Origin: DSXF01 sp964387495
GTDB lineage: Bacteria; Chloroflexota; Anaerolineae; Anaerolineales; Villigracilaceae
Direction: 5' to 3'
DNA length: 64,000 bases
Assembly (NCBI GenBank): GCA_964387495.1
Contig: CAYLXB010000002.1
Span: forward strand, 1 to 64,000
Both the position numbers and the translations under genes were made by a program. Shown in pieces: positions 42,696 through 50,388 of this stretch (position 1 is the first letter of the stretch; the number at the start of each line of letters is the position of its first letter). The notes under the pieces were generated by a model. It had not been told where the DNA came from and did no database searches. It was given only the letters and a program-made list of their open reading frames with translations.

Positions 42696-43475
42696 CTAAA
42701 TCTTCAGCGCCGCAACCGGCTCTGAAACCTTGTAATCGCCCAGCGGGAAAGCCGGGATCATGTGTTCCTCCAACCAGCCCAACGATTCGACCGGGCTCAG
42801 GCCCCAGCCGGTGGAGCAGGTGGAGAGCAATTCAACCAGTGAGAAGCCCAGACCATTCTTCTGGGTCTCAAAGGCAGTGCGGATGGCCTTTTTAGCTTTG
42901 CGGATATTGGCAGGGTCGTGCAATGAGCGGCGCACTACGTAACCGGCGCCGTCCAGCGTGGAGAGCATTTCGGCCATGCGGATGGGGAAGCCCTGGGCTT
43001 CCACGTCGCGCCCGTTGGGTGAAGAGGATGTCTTCATGCCGGGCAGGGTGGTGGGAGCCATCTGGCCGCCGGTCATGCCATAGATAGCGTTGTTAATAAA
43101 AACAACCGTGATGTTCTCACCGCGAGCGGCCGCATGCACGATCTCGCCCATGCCGATGGAAGCCATATCGCCATCGCCCTGGTACGTGAATACGATGCGG
43201 TCGGGCAAGACACGCTTGACGCCGGTGGCCATGGCCGGGGCACGGCCGTGGGCAGCTTCCAGACAGTCCCAGTTCAGGAAATTATAGGCGAACACCGAGC
43301 AGCCCACCGGCGCGACGCCGATGGTGCGATCGAGCACACCCATCTCTTCCAGCACTTCCGCCACCAGACGGTGGGCAGTGCCATGTGTACAACCCGGGCA
43401 GTAGGTGTTGACCGTGCTGGTCAGCCCCCTGGGGCGGAAATAAACCAGGTTTTCAGGAGTAACTAGTGTAGCCAT
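42696..43475 (-). CDS. korB: 2-oxoacid:ferredoxin oxidoreductase subunit beta (TPP-binding)
   Basis: 259 residues. YCPGCTHGTAHRLVAEVLE is the family's N-terminal Cys-containing motif, GDGDMASIGMGEIVHAA the TPP/Mg-binding loop, and INNAIYGMTGGQMAPTT its continuation. Start at 43475 gives five bases after GAGAGG; an ATG immediately before is also possible. Confidence 0.9.
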   Translation of the reverse strand: MATLVTPENLVYFRPRGLTSTVNTYCPGCTHGTAHRLVAEVLEEMGVLDRTIGVAPVGCSVFAYNFLNWDCLEAAHGRAPAMATGVKRVLPDRIVFTYQGDGDMASIGMGEIVHAAARGENITVVFINNAIYGMTGGQMAPTTLPGMKTSSSPNGRDVEAQGFPIRMAEMLSTLDGAGYVVRRSLHDPANIRKAKKAIRTAFETQKNGLGFSLVELLSTCSTGWGLSPVESLGWLEEHMIPAFPLGDYKVSEPVAALKI

Positions 43476-43490
43476 CATTACCTCTCATAT

Positions 43491-44606
43491 TCATTGCGCG
43501 GACAGTGCACGTTGAAGCCACGCCTGCGCCGGGTCTTCTTCCGCTTTGGGCGGATTCTTGACCATGGCCTCGATTTCAGCCAGGATTTCATCCGTGAAAG
43601 GCACAACCCCGCCCAATCGTCCATAGAAGCGGATCGGGACACGGCCTTTGACGGCCAGTTGGACATCGTCCAGCATCTGGCCGGCATTCATCTCGGTAAC
43701 CAAGAAAGACTGGGTCTTCTTGCACAGGGATTCGACCTTTTCATGCGGGAAGGGGGCCAGGGATACCGGTCGGAACAGGCCGACTTTGATTCCCTTGGCA
43801 CGCGCCGCGCGCACAGCCGAAAGGCCAATGCGGCCCGCCGTGCCAAAACCGATGATGACATACTCGGCATCATCCATGTAGTATTCTTTGTAACGGATCT
43901 CGTTCTTCTTGACATCTTCCCAGCGTTTGAGCAGGCGCAGGTTGGTCTGCTCCTCTTCCAGAGGCTCCAAGTAGATGGAAGTCAGGATGCGGCGTTCCCG
44001 CCCGATGGCGCCGTTGACCGCCCAAGGCTGGTTAAACGGGCGCGGATAGGGGCGCATCTCAGGCAGTTCGGCCGGCTCCATCATCTGGCCGATGGAACCA
44101 TCCAGCAGCACACAGCAGATATTCAGGTATTTCTCGGCCAGGTCGAACGCCAGCGGCATCATATCCACAGCTTCTTGAACACTGGCCGGCGCGAGCACGA
44201 TGGGATGGTAATCGCCATGCCCGCCGCCCTTGCAAATCTGGTTGTAGTCGCCCTGCGAGGGGGCAATGTTGCCCAAGCCAGGACCGCCTCGCATTACGTT
44301 GACCAAGACCATGGGAATCTCGGTCCCCGCGATGTAGGACAGGCCCTCCGACATAAGGCTGATGCCCGGGCTGGAGGAGGAGGTCATGACGCGTGCGCCC
44401 GTGCAGGCTGCACCGTAGACCATGTTGATGGCACCCAGTTCCGCTTCGGCTTGGACGTAGGCACGGCCCAGTTCGGGCATGCGCTTGGACATCCATTCCA
44501 GGATCTCGTTCTGGGGGGTAATGGGGTAGCCGTAATACGCGTCCAAACCGGCGCGGATGGCGGCTTCCGCAATGGCTTCGTTTCCTTTGAGCAGTTCGCG
44601 TGCCAT
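43491..44606 (-). CDS. korA: 2-oxoacid:ferredoxin oxidoreductase subunit alpha
   Basis: 371 residues with LLKGNEAIAEAAIRAGLDAYYGYPITPQNE split by the usual SSSSPGISLMSEGLSYIAG and the MRGGPGLG domain. Annotation tools would name it KorA or VorB; the substrate (2-oxoglutarate, branched-chain or pyruvate) is not decided by sequence. GGAGGTTAACCC precedes the ATG. Confidence 0.9.
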   Translation of the reverse strand: MARELLKGNEAIAEAAIRAGLDAYYGYPITPQNEILEWMSKRMPELGRAYVQAEAELGAINMVYGAACTGARVMTSSSSPGISLMSEGLSYIAGTEIPMVLVNVMRGGPGLGNIAPSQGDYNQICKGGGHGDYHPIVLAPASVQEAVDMMPLAFDLAEKYLNICCVLLDGSIGQMMEPAELPEMRPYPRPFNQPWAVNGAIGRERRILTSIYLEPLEEEQTNLRLLKRWEDVKKNEIRYKEYYMDDAEYVIIGFGTAGRIGLSAVRAARAKGIKVGLFRPVSLAPFPHEKVESLCKKTQSFLVTEMNAGQMLDDVQLAVKGRVPIRFYGRLGGVVPFTDEILAEIEAMVKNPPKAEEDPAQAWLQRALSAQ

Positions 44607-44609
44607 GGG

Positions 44610-44855
44610 TTAACCTCCTGCGGCGGCGGACGCCTTGGTCACTTCCCGGTAGACGGTAATGGCCGCATCCGGGCAGACCAGGGCACAGATAGCACACCCG
44701 GTGCAGCCGTCCTTGACGATATGCGCCGGGTGGTAGCCCTTGGGGGTCAGGCGCTCTGTGTTCAGCGCGATGACCTTGGGGGGGCAGGCCGTGACACAAA
44801 GTTCACAGGCCTTGCAATACAGGTCGTTGACTTCAATCCAACCTTTAGCAGGCAT
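44610..44855 (-). CDS. korD: Ferredoxin-type 4Fe-4S subunit of the 2-oxoacid oxidoreductase
   Basis: 81 residues from ATG 44855 (MPAKGWIEVND), with AAGGAG at good spacing. Two Cys clusters, CKACELCVTACP and CTGCAICALVCP, bind two [4Fe-4S] centres and carry electrons from TPP chemistry to ferredoxin. It is the first gene of the kor operon. Confidence 0.9.
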   Translation of the reverse strand: MPAKGWIEVNDLYCKACELCVTACPPKVIALNTERLTPKGYHPAHIVKDGCTGCAICALVCPDAAITVYREVTKASAAAGG

Positions 44856-45214
44856 CCAAATTGCTCCTTTATATGAGAAGTTGGACAAGATTTAGCGGGA
44901 TTATACCGCATTATGATTATGACGGTTTCGGAAATGGGTGGGTAGTGCCATGCGTCATTGGATTTTTTATACAAAACTCCTCTTTATCGCGGGCTTTTCG
45001 CGCTTATATTCCGCCCTGGTTGTACTTTCATCGTCGAGGGGGAGAAAATCCAAGCAGTGAGACAGAAAATCGTACAAAGGGCAGACAAAGAATCTAAATG
45101 CGGCTTTCCAATCAGAAAGCCGCATTTTCACCCGCACCACTCACCTGCCATTTTTAAAGGTGGCAAGGCGATGGGTACGACAGAGGTTTCTTCCCCTTCC
45201 ACCCCAGACGCGAT
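44856..45214. other. 359-base intergenic region with kor promoter and hairpin
   Basis: It holds GGTATAAT (44907-44900, minus) as the likely -10 of the kor operon and a strong hairpin at 45096-45127. The rest shows no gene I can support. Confidence 0.6.
45096..45127. terminator. Hairpin downstream of the lipoprotein gene
   Basis: AAATGCGGCTTTC (45096-45108) pairs perfectly with GAAAGCCGCATTT (45115-45127) around CAATCA. The stem ends in A/T runs on both sides, a bidirectional terminator pattern. It follows the lipoprotein gene by 87 bases. Confidence 0.7.
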
Positions 45215-45685
45215 CTATTCGTCCAGCTCTGCGCTGATCTGATCCAGCACCGCTAGAATATTCTGCATGGCGGTGGTAAATTCATCAACTTTTGCCGTTG
45301 CGGCCTCCACGTCGCCAGCGTTGATGGCCTCGAACGCACCCCGGACAGTGTCGGTCATATTATACGTTTCGTTCGCCAGGTCGTCGAAATAGCCATCAAG
45401 GGTCTGGTATGCCTCCGGCACTTCCCCGGCCGGAATACCAGCCAGGTCAGCCGCTGCGCTGTCCAATCCATCCAGCGCTGTGAGTATCTTGGCCTGCACA
45501 TCAGGATCCGCAAAATCACCACTGTTGGTTGCAGAATTAAGTTCTTCGAGTTTGGCATTATAGGCGTTGCCCAGGGTTGTAATTTTTTCAAGGTACAGTT
45601 CTTCTGCACTCGGGCCACAGGCAGAAAGTAGGGTTCCCACAACGGCAAGAATTAAGGTAACCAGCACAATATTTCGGGTTTTCAT
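45215..45685 (-). CDS. Small lipoprotein, helical, no known family
   Basis: 156 residues from ATG 45685 behind GGAGA. The signal peptide ends in the lipobox LLSAC (cleavage before Cys, at about residue 22). The mature part is acidic and helical (DSAAADLAGIPAGEVPEAYQ, ATAKVDEFTTAMQNI). It is probably lipid-anchored on the outer face of the cytoplasmic membrane. No function can be given. Confidence 0.75.
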   Translation of the reverse strand: MKTRNIVLVTLILAVVGTLLSACGPSAEELYLEKITTLGNAYNAKLEELNSATNSGDFADPDVQAKILTALDGLDSAAADLAGIPAGEVPEAYQTLDGYFDDLANETYNMTDTVRGAFEAINAGDVEAATAKVDEFTTAMQNILAVLDQISAELDE

Positions 45686-45922
45686 TAACAAATCTCCTTA
45701 TGAAATCGTGTAATGTGTGTTCAGGCTGATGCTCTGACGTACGCGTGGCAAAATTCATTCTACTATATGCAGGCAGACGGTAACTTAACAATTTCATAAG
45801 GTGACCACATCCAGGGACGCGGCAGCAGCAGCGGATCGGGGCTACCAGAACAAAAGTGGTAAAGATTCGGGCAGTCCCGCTAATTTTGCGCCGCCAACGT
45901 TTCTTTCAGGGTAAATTTTTGC

Positions 45923-45928
45923 TATAAT
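45923..45928 (+). promoter_or_regulatory. -10 TATAAT for the S/D/G/W-tail gene
   Basis: TATAAT at 45923-45928 lies 44 bases before ATG 45973. AGGAAAG is the ribosome-binding site. No clear -35 is seen. Confidence 0.5.
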
Positions 45929-45972
45929 CTGGTTGCGTTCTAACCATTTCGTTCGAATTAGGAAAGATCAAG

Positions 45973-46275
45973 ATGAACCGGAATAAAAATCTTGGAGCGG
46001 CGCTCCCCTGGTATATCCTATCCGTCCTGGCGTTGATCCTTTTTCTGATCAGCAGCGCCACGCACATTGGCGGCAATTTGTTCGGATCCAGTTCGTCCAG
46101 CAGTGATTCATCTTGGTTCGACAGCGCGCCAGACAACGGGTCAAGCGGATGGGACTGGTCCAGCGACAGCGGATCATCCGGCGGTGACAGCGGCAGCTGG
46201 GATTCTGGAGGGTGGGACAGCGGTTCGGACAGCGGCAGCTGGGATTCCGGCGGTTCAGACAGCGGCAGCTGGTGA
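45973..46275 (+). CDS. Small membrane protein with S/D/G/W-rich repeat tail
   Basis: 100 residues. A helix (about 11-31) is followed by a tail containing almost only Ser, Asp, Gly and Trp. Its DNA has three exact copies of GACAGCGGCAGCTGG (46186, 46228, 46258), encoding DSGSW. The protein ends directly on the last W. Such tails are low-complexity and unstructured; they may bind metal or interact with aromatic partners. It is followed after 10 bases by the DUF4178 gene. Confidence 0.75.
   Translation: MNRNKNLGAALPWYILSVLALILFLISSATHIGGNLFGSSSSSSDSSWFDSAPDNGSSGWDWSSDSGSSGGDSGSWDSGGWDSGSDSGSWDSGGSDSGSW
46186..46272 (+). repeat. In-gene repeats encoding DSGSW
   Basis: Three identical 15-base units GACAGCGGCAGCTGG at 46186-46200, 46228-46242 and 46258-46272, separated by 27 and 15 bases of similar sequence. 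The in-frame repeats point to expansion by slippage or recombination. Confidence 0.75.
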
Positions 46276-46285
46276 GGAGGTGCCA

Positions 46286-47185
46286 ATGAAAAAATGGATG
46301 CTCTACAGTATTTTACTTTTGGTCATGCTGTGCGGGGTGAGCTTCCTGCCGCCTATCGTTTACCTTTTTGGCGCACTGGCGTTTTTTGTAATCGGAAACT
46401 CAGAATACAAAAAAGGCAGCAGCCCGGCCATCACCCTGCCCGGCGCTGCCCAAACCATGGGGCTGGCGCCGGCACAGCCTGCGGCGACAGCCGCCGTCCA
46501 ACTCCCGGAGCGGGAAATGCCTGATAATCTACCGAAAGATATGAAATGTTCTTCCTGTGGTGCCAATATCAAACCCAGTGATAAGAAATGTGAATACTGC
46601 AATTCGACCCTCCAGCCGCTGATCGAACTGCCCGAACCGGCCAAACTCAGCGCGCTGGCAATCAACCAGAGTGTGCGCATCAACCACCCGCAGAAAGGCG
46701 AACAGCCCTACCGTTTGCGCGGCTGCCTGCTTTACACTGAACTCTGGCAGGCCACACGCGGGCCTAGCATCCCATGGACGCCAACCGGCAACTATTATGC
46801 CGGATTTGCGCTGGAGCCTCACGGCTACCTGCTTAACTGGCAGGAGCGCTACTACCTGTTGGAAGAACAACGCACCCTGACCGACATGGACATCAATCGC
46901 GACTTCATGCCGTTTGCGCGGCAGTTTTCCCAATCCAACCAGACGGCGCAGGTACAAATCCCCTATGCCGGCAAGCGCTGGCAGATCGTGGATATCGGGC
47001 GCTTTGCCATCGAATTCTCGGAGGGCGAAGGACTGCACCTGCGCAACGGTGCCATCGGGCGCTTCGTCCACGCTGCCAGCGGCAACCAGGCCCTGGTGCT
47101 GGAAGATTTTCAAAGCGGCGGGAGCGGCGGGCAGGATACCCTCTGGCTCGGCTTTCAGATTCAGGAAACCGATATCAAGTCCTGA
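46286..47185 (+). CDS. DUF4178 domain protein with membrane anchor and zinc ribbon
   Basis: 299 residues from ATG 46286 (AGGAGG upstream). Two N-terminal helices (about 1-45), a linker, then a four-Cys ribbon CSSCGANIKPSDKKCEYCNS (about 90-110), and a beta-rich DUF4178 region (RGCLLYTELWQATRG, HGYLLNWQERYYLLEEQR, KRWQIVDIGRFAIEFSEG). DUF4178 proteins are of unknown role and often occur with polyamine or small membrane proteins. The flanking genes are all small membrane proteins, suggesting a membrane complex. Confidence 0.75.
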   Translation: MKKWMLYSILLLVMLCGVSFLPPIVYLFGALAFFVIGNSEYKKGSSPAITLPGAAQTMGLAPAQPAATAAVQLPEREMPDNLPKDMKCSSCGANIKPSDKKCEYCNSTLQPLIELPEPAKLSALAINQSVRINHPQKGEQPYRLRGCLLYTELWQATRGPSIPWTPTGNYYAGFALEPHGYLLNWQERYYLLEEQRTLTDMDINRDFMPFARQFSQSNQTAQVQIPYAGKRWQIVDIGRFAIEFSEGEGLHLRNGAIGRFVHAASGNQALVLEDFQSGGSGGQDTLWLGFQIQETDIKS

Positions 47186-47209
47186 TACTTCTTACATGGA
47201 GGAAAGAAT

Positions 47210-47542
47210 ATGAAAAAGATATTTGGGCGTTATACCCTGATCGCCACACTGGTCCTGGTTCTGGCGGCTGGCCAGGCCATTTCCTACCTGGCCGCGCCGG
47301 CCTCATGGCAGGGGTTCGTGCGGGTGCTGGGGCGCATCATGAGCATGATCGCCTTCTGGGGGCCGATCATCGCCATCATTGCCAGCACATTCGTGTGGAT
47401 CGTGATGCGCATCCTCGGCTTCGAGTCGCTTGAATCGATCCGGCAGGAATCAGTCGAACAAAACAACCCCGCTCCAGCGATCGTCTTCGTCGGAACACTG
47501 ATCGCGAGCGTGCTGTTTCTGATGCTGGTGATCAAGCCCTGA
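47210..47542 (+). CDS. Small membrane protein of unknown function
   Basis: 110 residues with three helices (about 7-28, 40-62 and 88-108). Preceded by GGAGGAAAGAAT. No family recognised. It ends the run started at 45973. Confidence 0.65.
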   Translation: MKKIFGRYTLIATLVLVLAAGQAISYLAAPASWQGFVRVLGRIMSMIAFWGPIIAIIASTFVWIVMRILGFESLESIRQESVEQNNPAPAIVFVGTLIASVLFLMLVIKP

Positions 47543-47572
47543 TATTCATCCGAACTGCAGAAGAAAAAAAGA

Positions 47573-47622
47573 CTGCCGCAGACCCGTGGAGAGAACTTCT
47601 TCTCTCCATCGGTCTGCGGCAG
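47573..47622. terminator. Two-tier hairpin between convergent genes
   Basis: CTGCCGCAGACC (47573-47584) pairs with GGTCTGCGGCAG (47611-47622); inside, GGAGAGAA (47588-47595) pairs with TTCTCTCC (47600-47607) around CTTC. The symmetrical bulges are CGT and ATC. Likely the bidirectional terminator of the DUF4178 run (+) and the EF-Ts gene (-). Confidence 0.7.
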
Positions 47623-47649
47623 CTTCCGTCTTTGCCATCTGTACTGCTC

Positions 47650-48258
47650 TCACTCCCCCACTTCATCATCTTCCAATTCCCAGCGTACAAAGCGCCGGAC
47701 GTCCACATTCTCGCCTATACCCGTTGAGGTCTGGACCAGCAACTGGGCCACGGTCCGTGTCTCATCCCGGATGCAGGCCTGGCGCAGAAGAACGTGCTGA
47801 TCCTTGAATTTATCCAGGTATCCCTCGGTGATGCGGGGGATCAGCCTCTCCGGTTTGCCTTCAGTACGCACTTTTGCAGCGATCCTGTCAGCCTGTTCAC
47901 GCAGAATTTCCTGCGGGATTTCCTCATCACACACCCAGAGCGGAGCGGTGGCGGCAATCTGCAAGGCAATCTCGTGAACCGAGGTGCGAAACGTTGACGA
48001 ACGTGCCGCAAAATCGGTCTCGCAGTTAACCTGTACCATCACGCCAATGCGGCCATTGCCGTGGGAATACATCTCAATCATCCCCTGGGAAGCCTGGTGC
48101 TCTGCGCGCTGGCGGGCGCGGGCAGCTGCCTTCTCCTGAAGACAGGCCAATGCCTCGGCATAATTACCCTCGCTCTGCTCAAGCGCCTGGCGGCATTCCA
48201 TCACTCCTGCATTGGTCTCCTGACGCAGCTGCTTGATCAATTCAAGTGTCGTTCCCAT
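47650..48258 (-). CDS. Elongation factor Ts-like protein (divergent, unlinked to rpsB)
   Basis: 202 residues. The N-terminal UBA-like helix domain is ELIKQLRQETNAGVMECRQAL, and the core has NCETDFAARSSTFRTSVHEIALQIA, matching the TDFV nucleotide-exchange region as TDFA. Two features are unusual: the gene lies 21 bases after a PadR regulator, and no ribosomal protein S2 gene is nearby. EF-Ts catalyses GDP release from EF-Tu. The common linker Lys/Arg pattern (KGLAKAAKKAGR) is changed to AAARARQRAEHQ. It may be a second paralogue with a conditional role. Confidence 0.83.
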   Translation of the reverse strand: MGTTLELIKQLRQETNAGVMECRQALEQSEGNYAEALACLQEKAAARARQRAEHQASQGMIEMYSHGNGRIGVMVQVNCETDFAARSSTFRTSVHEIALQIAATAPLWVCDEEIPQEILREQADRIAAKVRTEGKPERLIPRITEGYLDKFKDQHVLLRQACIRDETRTVAQLLVQTSTGIGENVDVRRFVRWELEDDEVGE

Positions 48259-48279
48259 GTGACTCTCCTGGCGTAACAT

Positions 48280-48822
48280 TTAGCCATTGAATTTCTGTAA
48301 ATCTTCCTGCAACCGGCGGATCCACTCCAGTTCGTGCCGGTATGTCTCCAGCAGCTTCTCATCGATGCGCGTCCATAGAAACTGCTCGCGCGGCGTCCGG
48401 TCTGGCCTGAGGGAAGGCCGCTCCCGTTGAGCTTGGCGCATCTGCAATTGAACGCTGATCTCATCCGCGTATTGCGCCAGGAGGGAATCCAGTTCATCGC
48501 CAGAGAGATCATCCATCCAGGCCAATTGGATCAGGAAATGATCGCGGAATTCTGGCAATTCCGGGTCCGAAAGCAGCCAGCAGCGTAGTTCCGCCCGGCC
48601 CGCCTCGGTGATGGTGTAGATCTTTTTGGCGGGCAAGCTCTCCTGGAGGCGGGTTTCCTGGCTGACCAGCCCGCCTTTGTGCAGTTCAACCAGGCTGTTA
48701 TAGATCTGGTTATTATTCCCGGACCAGTAGAACAAATCAGACTCGGCGATCATCTTCTTCAAATCATAGCCCGAGAGGGGTTTCCAGTTCAACAGGCCAA
48801 GGATGGGGTGACGGATGTCCAT
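48280..48822 (-). CDS. PadR family transcriptional regulator
   Basis: 180 residues from ATG 48822 (MDIRHPILGLLNWKPLSGYD). The winged helix is at about 1-90 (IYNSLVELHKGGLVSQETRLQ) and the C-terminal helical dimerisation half (Vir domain) covers about 100-180. PadR proteins usually repress their own gene and a partner. Here the partner is the EF-Ts-like gene, transcribed together. A two-palindrome operator lies at 48846-48872. Confidence 0.88.
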   Translation of the reverse strand: MDIRHPILGLLNWKPLSGYDLKKMIAESDLFYWSGNNNQIYNSLVELHKGGLVSQETRLQESLPAKKIYTITEAGRAELRCWLLSDPELPEFRDHFLIQLAWMDDLSGDELDSLLAQYADEISVQLQMRQAQRERPSLRPDRTPREQFLWTRIDEKLLETYRHELEWIRRLQEDLQKFNG

Positions 48823-48845
48823 GTGAGTTCCTAATTTCCGGTATC

Positions 48846-48872
48846 TAATAACATATGTTATTAATAACATAT
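48846..48872. promoter_or_regulatory. Overlapping palindromic PadR operators
   Basis: TAATAACATATGTTATTA (48846-48863) and ATATGTTATTAATAACATAT (48853-48872) are perfect palindromes sharing a half-site, giving three copies of ATAACATAT. They cover the predicted -10 (TATTAA, 48866-48861) of the minus-strand promoter. Confidence 0.78.
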
Positions 48873-48889
48873 ATAAAATTAACTGTCAA
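48861..48889 (-). promoter_or_regulatory. Promoter of the PadR/EF-Ts-like pair
   Basis: TTGACA (48889-48884) and TATTAA (48866-48861) are 17 bases apart on the minus strand. The operator overlaps the -10 side, indicating repression of initiation. Confidence 0.7.
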
Positions 48890-49018
48890 GGTAAATGACT
48901 GCAAGCACAATTCTACCTACCGATCTCCACCCACTCAATGCAGCCAGCTTATGCGCGAACGCGGGCCGGGGCAGGTAACCCTGACTGCCCGGCCCGCGAC
49001 AGATTCCGACTTTGCCGA

Positions 49019-50371
49019 TTACATCGCCCAGGGCGGCAGACCGTTATCGAAGTTGTAATACAACGTCTGGTGAGGCAGGCGGAAATCCTCCACATCTTTG
49101 CCCACCATTTCAACCAGCTCATTCCTGACAAGCACGCGGGCAAAGAATTCGGCAATGGTTTCCATATCCGCCTCGCGCATGCCCAGGCGGGTGACCTCGA
49201 TGGTGCCCATGCGCAGGCCGCTGGGGCGGTCCCAGTCCTCCGGCCGGTCGCCAGGCACCAGGTTCTTATTGGTGATCAGGTTGGCCTCGGCCAGGCGATG
49301 AGCCACATCCAGTCCGCCGCCGAACTGCTTGACATCTGCAATAACCTGATGCGTGCGCGAGTAGCCGCGCTTTGCGCCGATAACCGGGATACCCCGCTGG
49401 TCCAGCGCGCGGCCGAGCGCCTGCGAGTTCTTGACGATCTGGGCCATGTAGAGTTTGCCATACTCGAGCATCTCCGCGGCCGAAACTGCCAGGGCAGCGA
49501 CGCGGTTGACCTGGTGGGTGGCCGCCAGCACCGGGAAGATGGTGTCTGCCAGGGGCCGGGTGAGGGCCGGATCATTCCACAGGATCATGCCGCTCTGCGG
49601 GCCGGAGAAGGTTTTGCCGGCCGAGCCGGTCAGCACCACGGCGCCTTCATTGAGCGGGTCCTGGAACTGGCCGCCGGCAATCAATCCGGCCTGATGAGCC
49701 CCATCGAAGATAAATTTGCCGCCCCACTCGGCAATGACGCTGCTCATTTCACGCACCGGCAGGGGGAAGAGCGTCATGGACATGCCCATAACCACCAAAC
49801 GCGGTTTGGCTTGGCGGGCGGCTCTGGCAAAGGCATCTAGGTCCACCTCCAGTTCGACCGGATCAAAGGGCACATCCATGATCTTCAAGCCGCGCATCCC
49901 CGCCGGGCCGTCCACGCGGTTGCTGGAGTGACCGCCAAAGGGCTGGGCAGCGCTCATGATGACGTCGCCGGGCTGGGTGAGGGCATGGTAAATGGCCATG
50001 TTGCCCAGCATGCTGCCCATCAGGCGGTGGTCAGCATAGCGGCAGCGGAAGGCAAGTTTGAGCAATTCCACACACAGGGCTTCCACCTCGTCGATGTGCT
50101 GTGTGCCGGCAAACCAGCGGTTGACCCGACCGATATGGCCCTCGGCAGCGCGCGTCCCGATCTCGGAGGAAAGTAGCGCGCGCACGGTGGGACTGGTGGG
50201 TGCTTCAGGCGCCAGCAGGTTGATGCAGCGTTTGCCGCGCCACTCTTCATTTCGGTTGACTGCATCGATCACTGCCCTGGCCCAATCCCGGGGTGACTCA
50301 CTGGCATTCAGGATGGCCCGCGCTTGGGCAAGCGCCTGCGGGTCATGGACTTCGAAATCATCCGTTTGCAT
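49019..50371 (-). CDS. Serine hydroxymethyltransferase-like PLP enzyme
   Basis: 450 residues from ATG 50371, behind AAGGAGAA; longer frames are not supported. The fold and motifs match SHMT family enzymes: INLLAPEAPTSPTVRALLSS, SAAQPFGGHSSNR, FIFDGAHQAGLIAGG and the PLP lysine K253 in LTGSAGKTFSGPQSG. The usual SHMT sequence is TTTTHKTLRGPRGG, so the lysine block is divergent. Alternatives are alpha-methylserine aldolase or transferase and threonine aldolase-like functions. It follows a GntR regulator by 17 bases. Confidence 0.82.
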   Translation of the reverse strand: MQTDDFEVHDPQALAQARAILNASESPRDWARAVIDAVNRNEEWRGKRCINLLAPEAPTSPTVRALLSSEIGTRAAEGHIGRVNRWFAGTQHIDEVEALCVELLKLAFRCRYADHRLMGSMLGNMAIYHALTQPGDVIMSAAQPFGGHSSNRVDGPAGMRGLKIMDVPFDPVELEVDLDAFARAARQAKPRLVVMGMSMTLFPLPVREMSSVIAEWGGKFIFDGAHQAGLIAGGQFQDPLNEGAVVLTGSAGKTFSGPQSGMILWNDPALTRPLADTIFPVLAATHQVNRVAALAVSAAEMLEYGKLYMAQIVKNSQALGRALDQRGIPVIGAKRGYSRTHQVIADVKQFGGGLDVAHRLAEANLITNKNLVPGDRPEDWDRPSGLRMGTIEVTRLGMREADMETIAEFFARVLVRNELVEMVGKDVEDFRLPHQTLYYNFDNGLPPWAM

Positions 50372-50388
50372 GGTCTTCTCCTTGAAGT

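Noticed and set aside
46067..46285. Extended start for the DUF4178 protein
   Set aside because: It overlaps the repeat-tail gene in another frame; AGGAGG before ATG 46286 decides the start.
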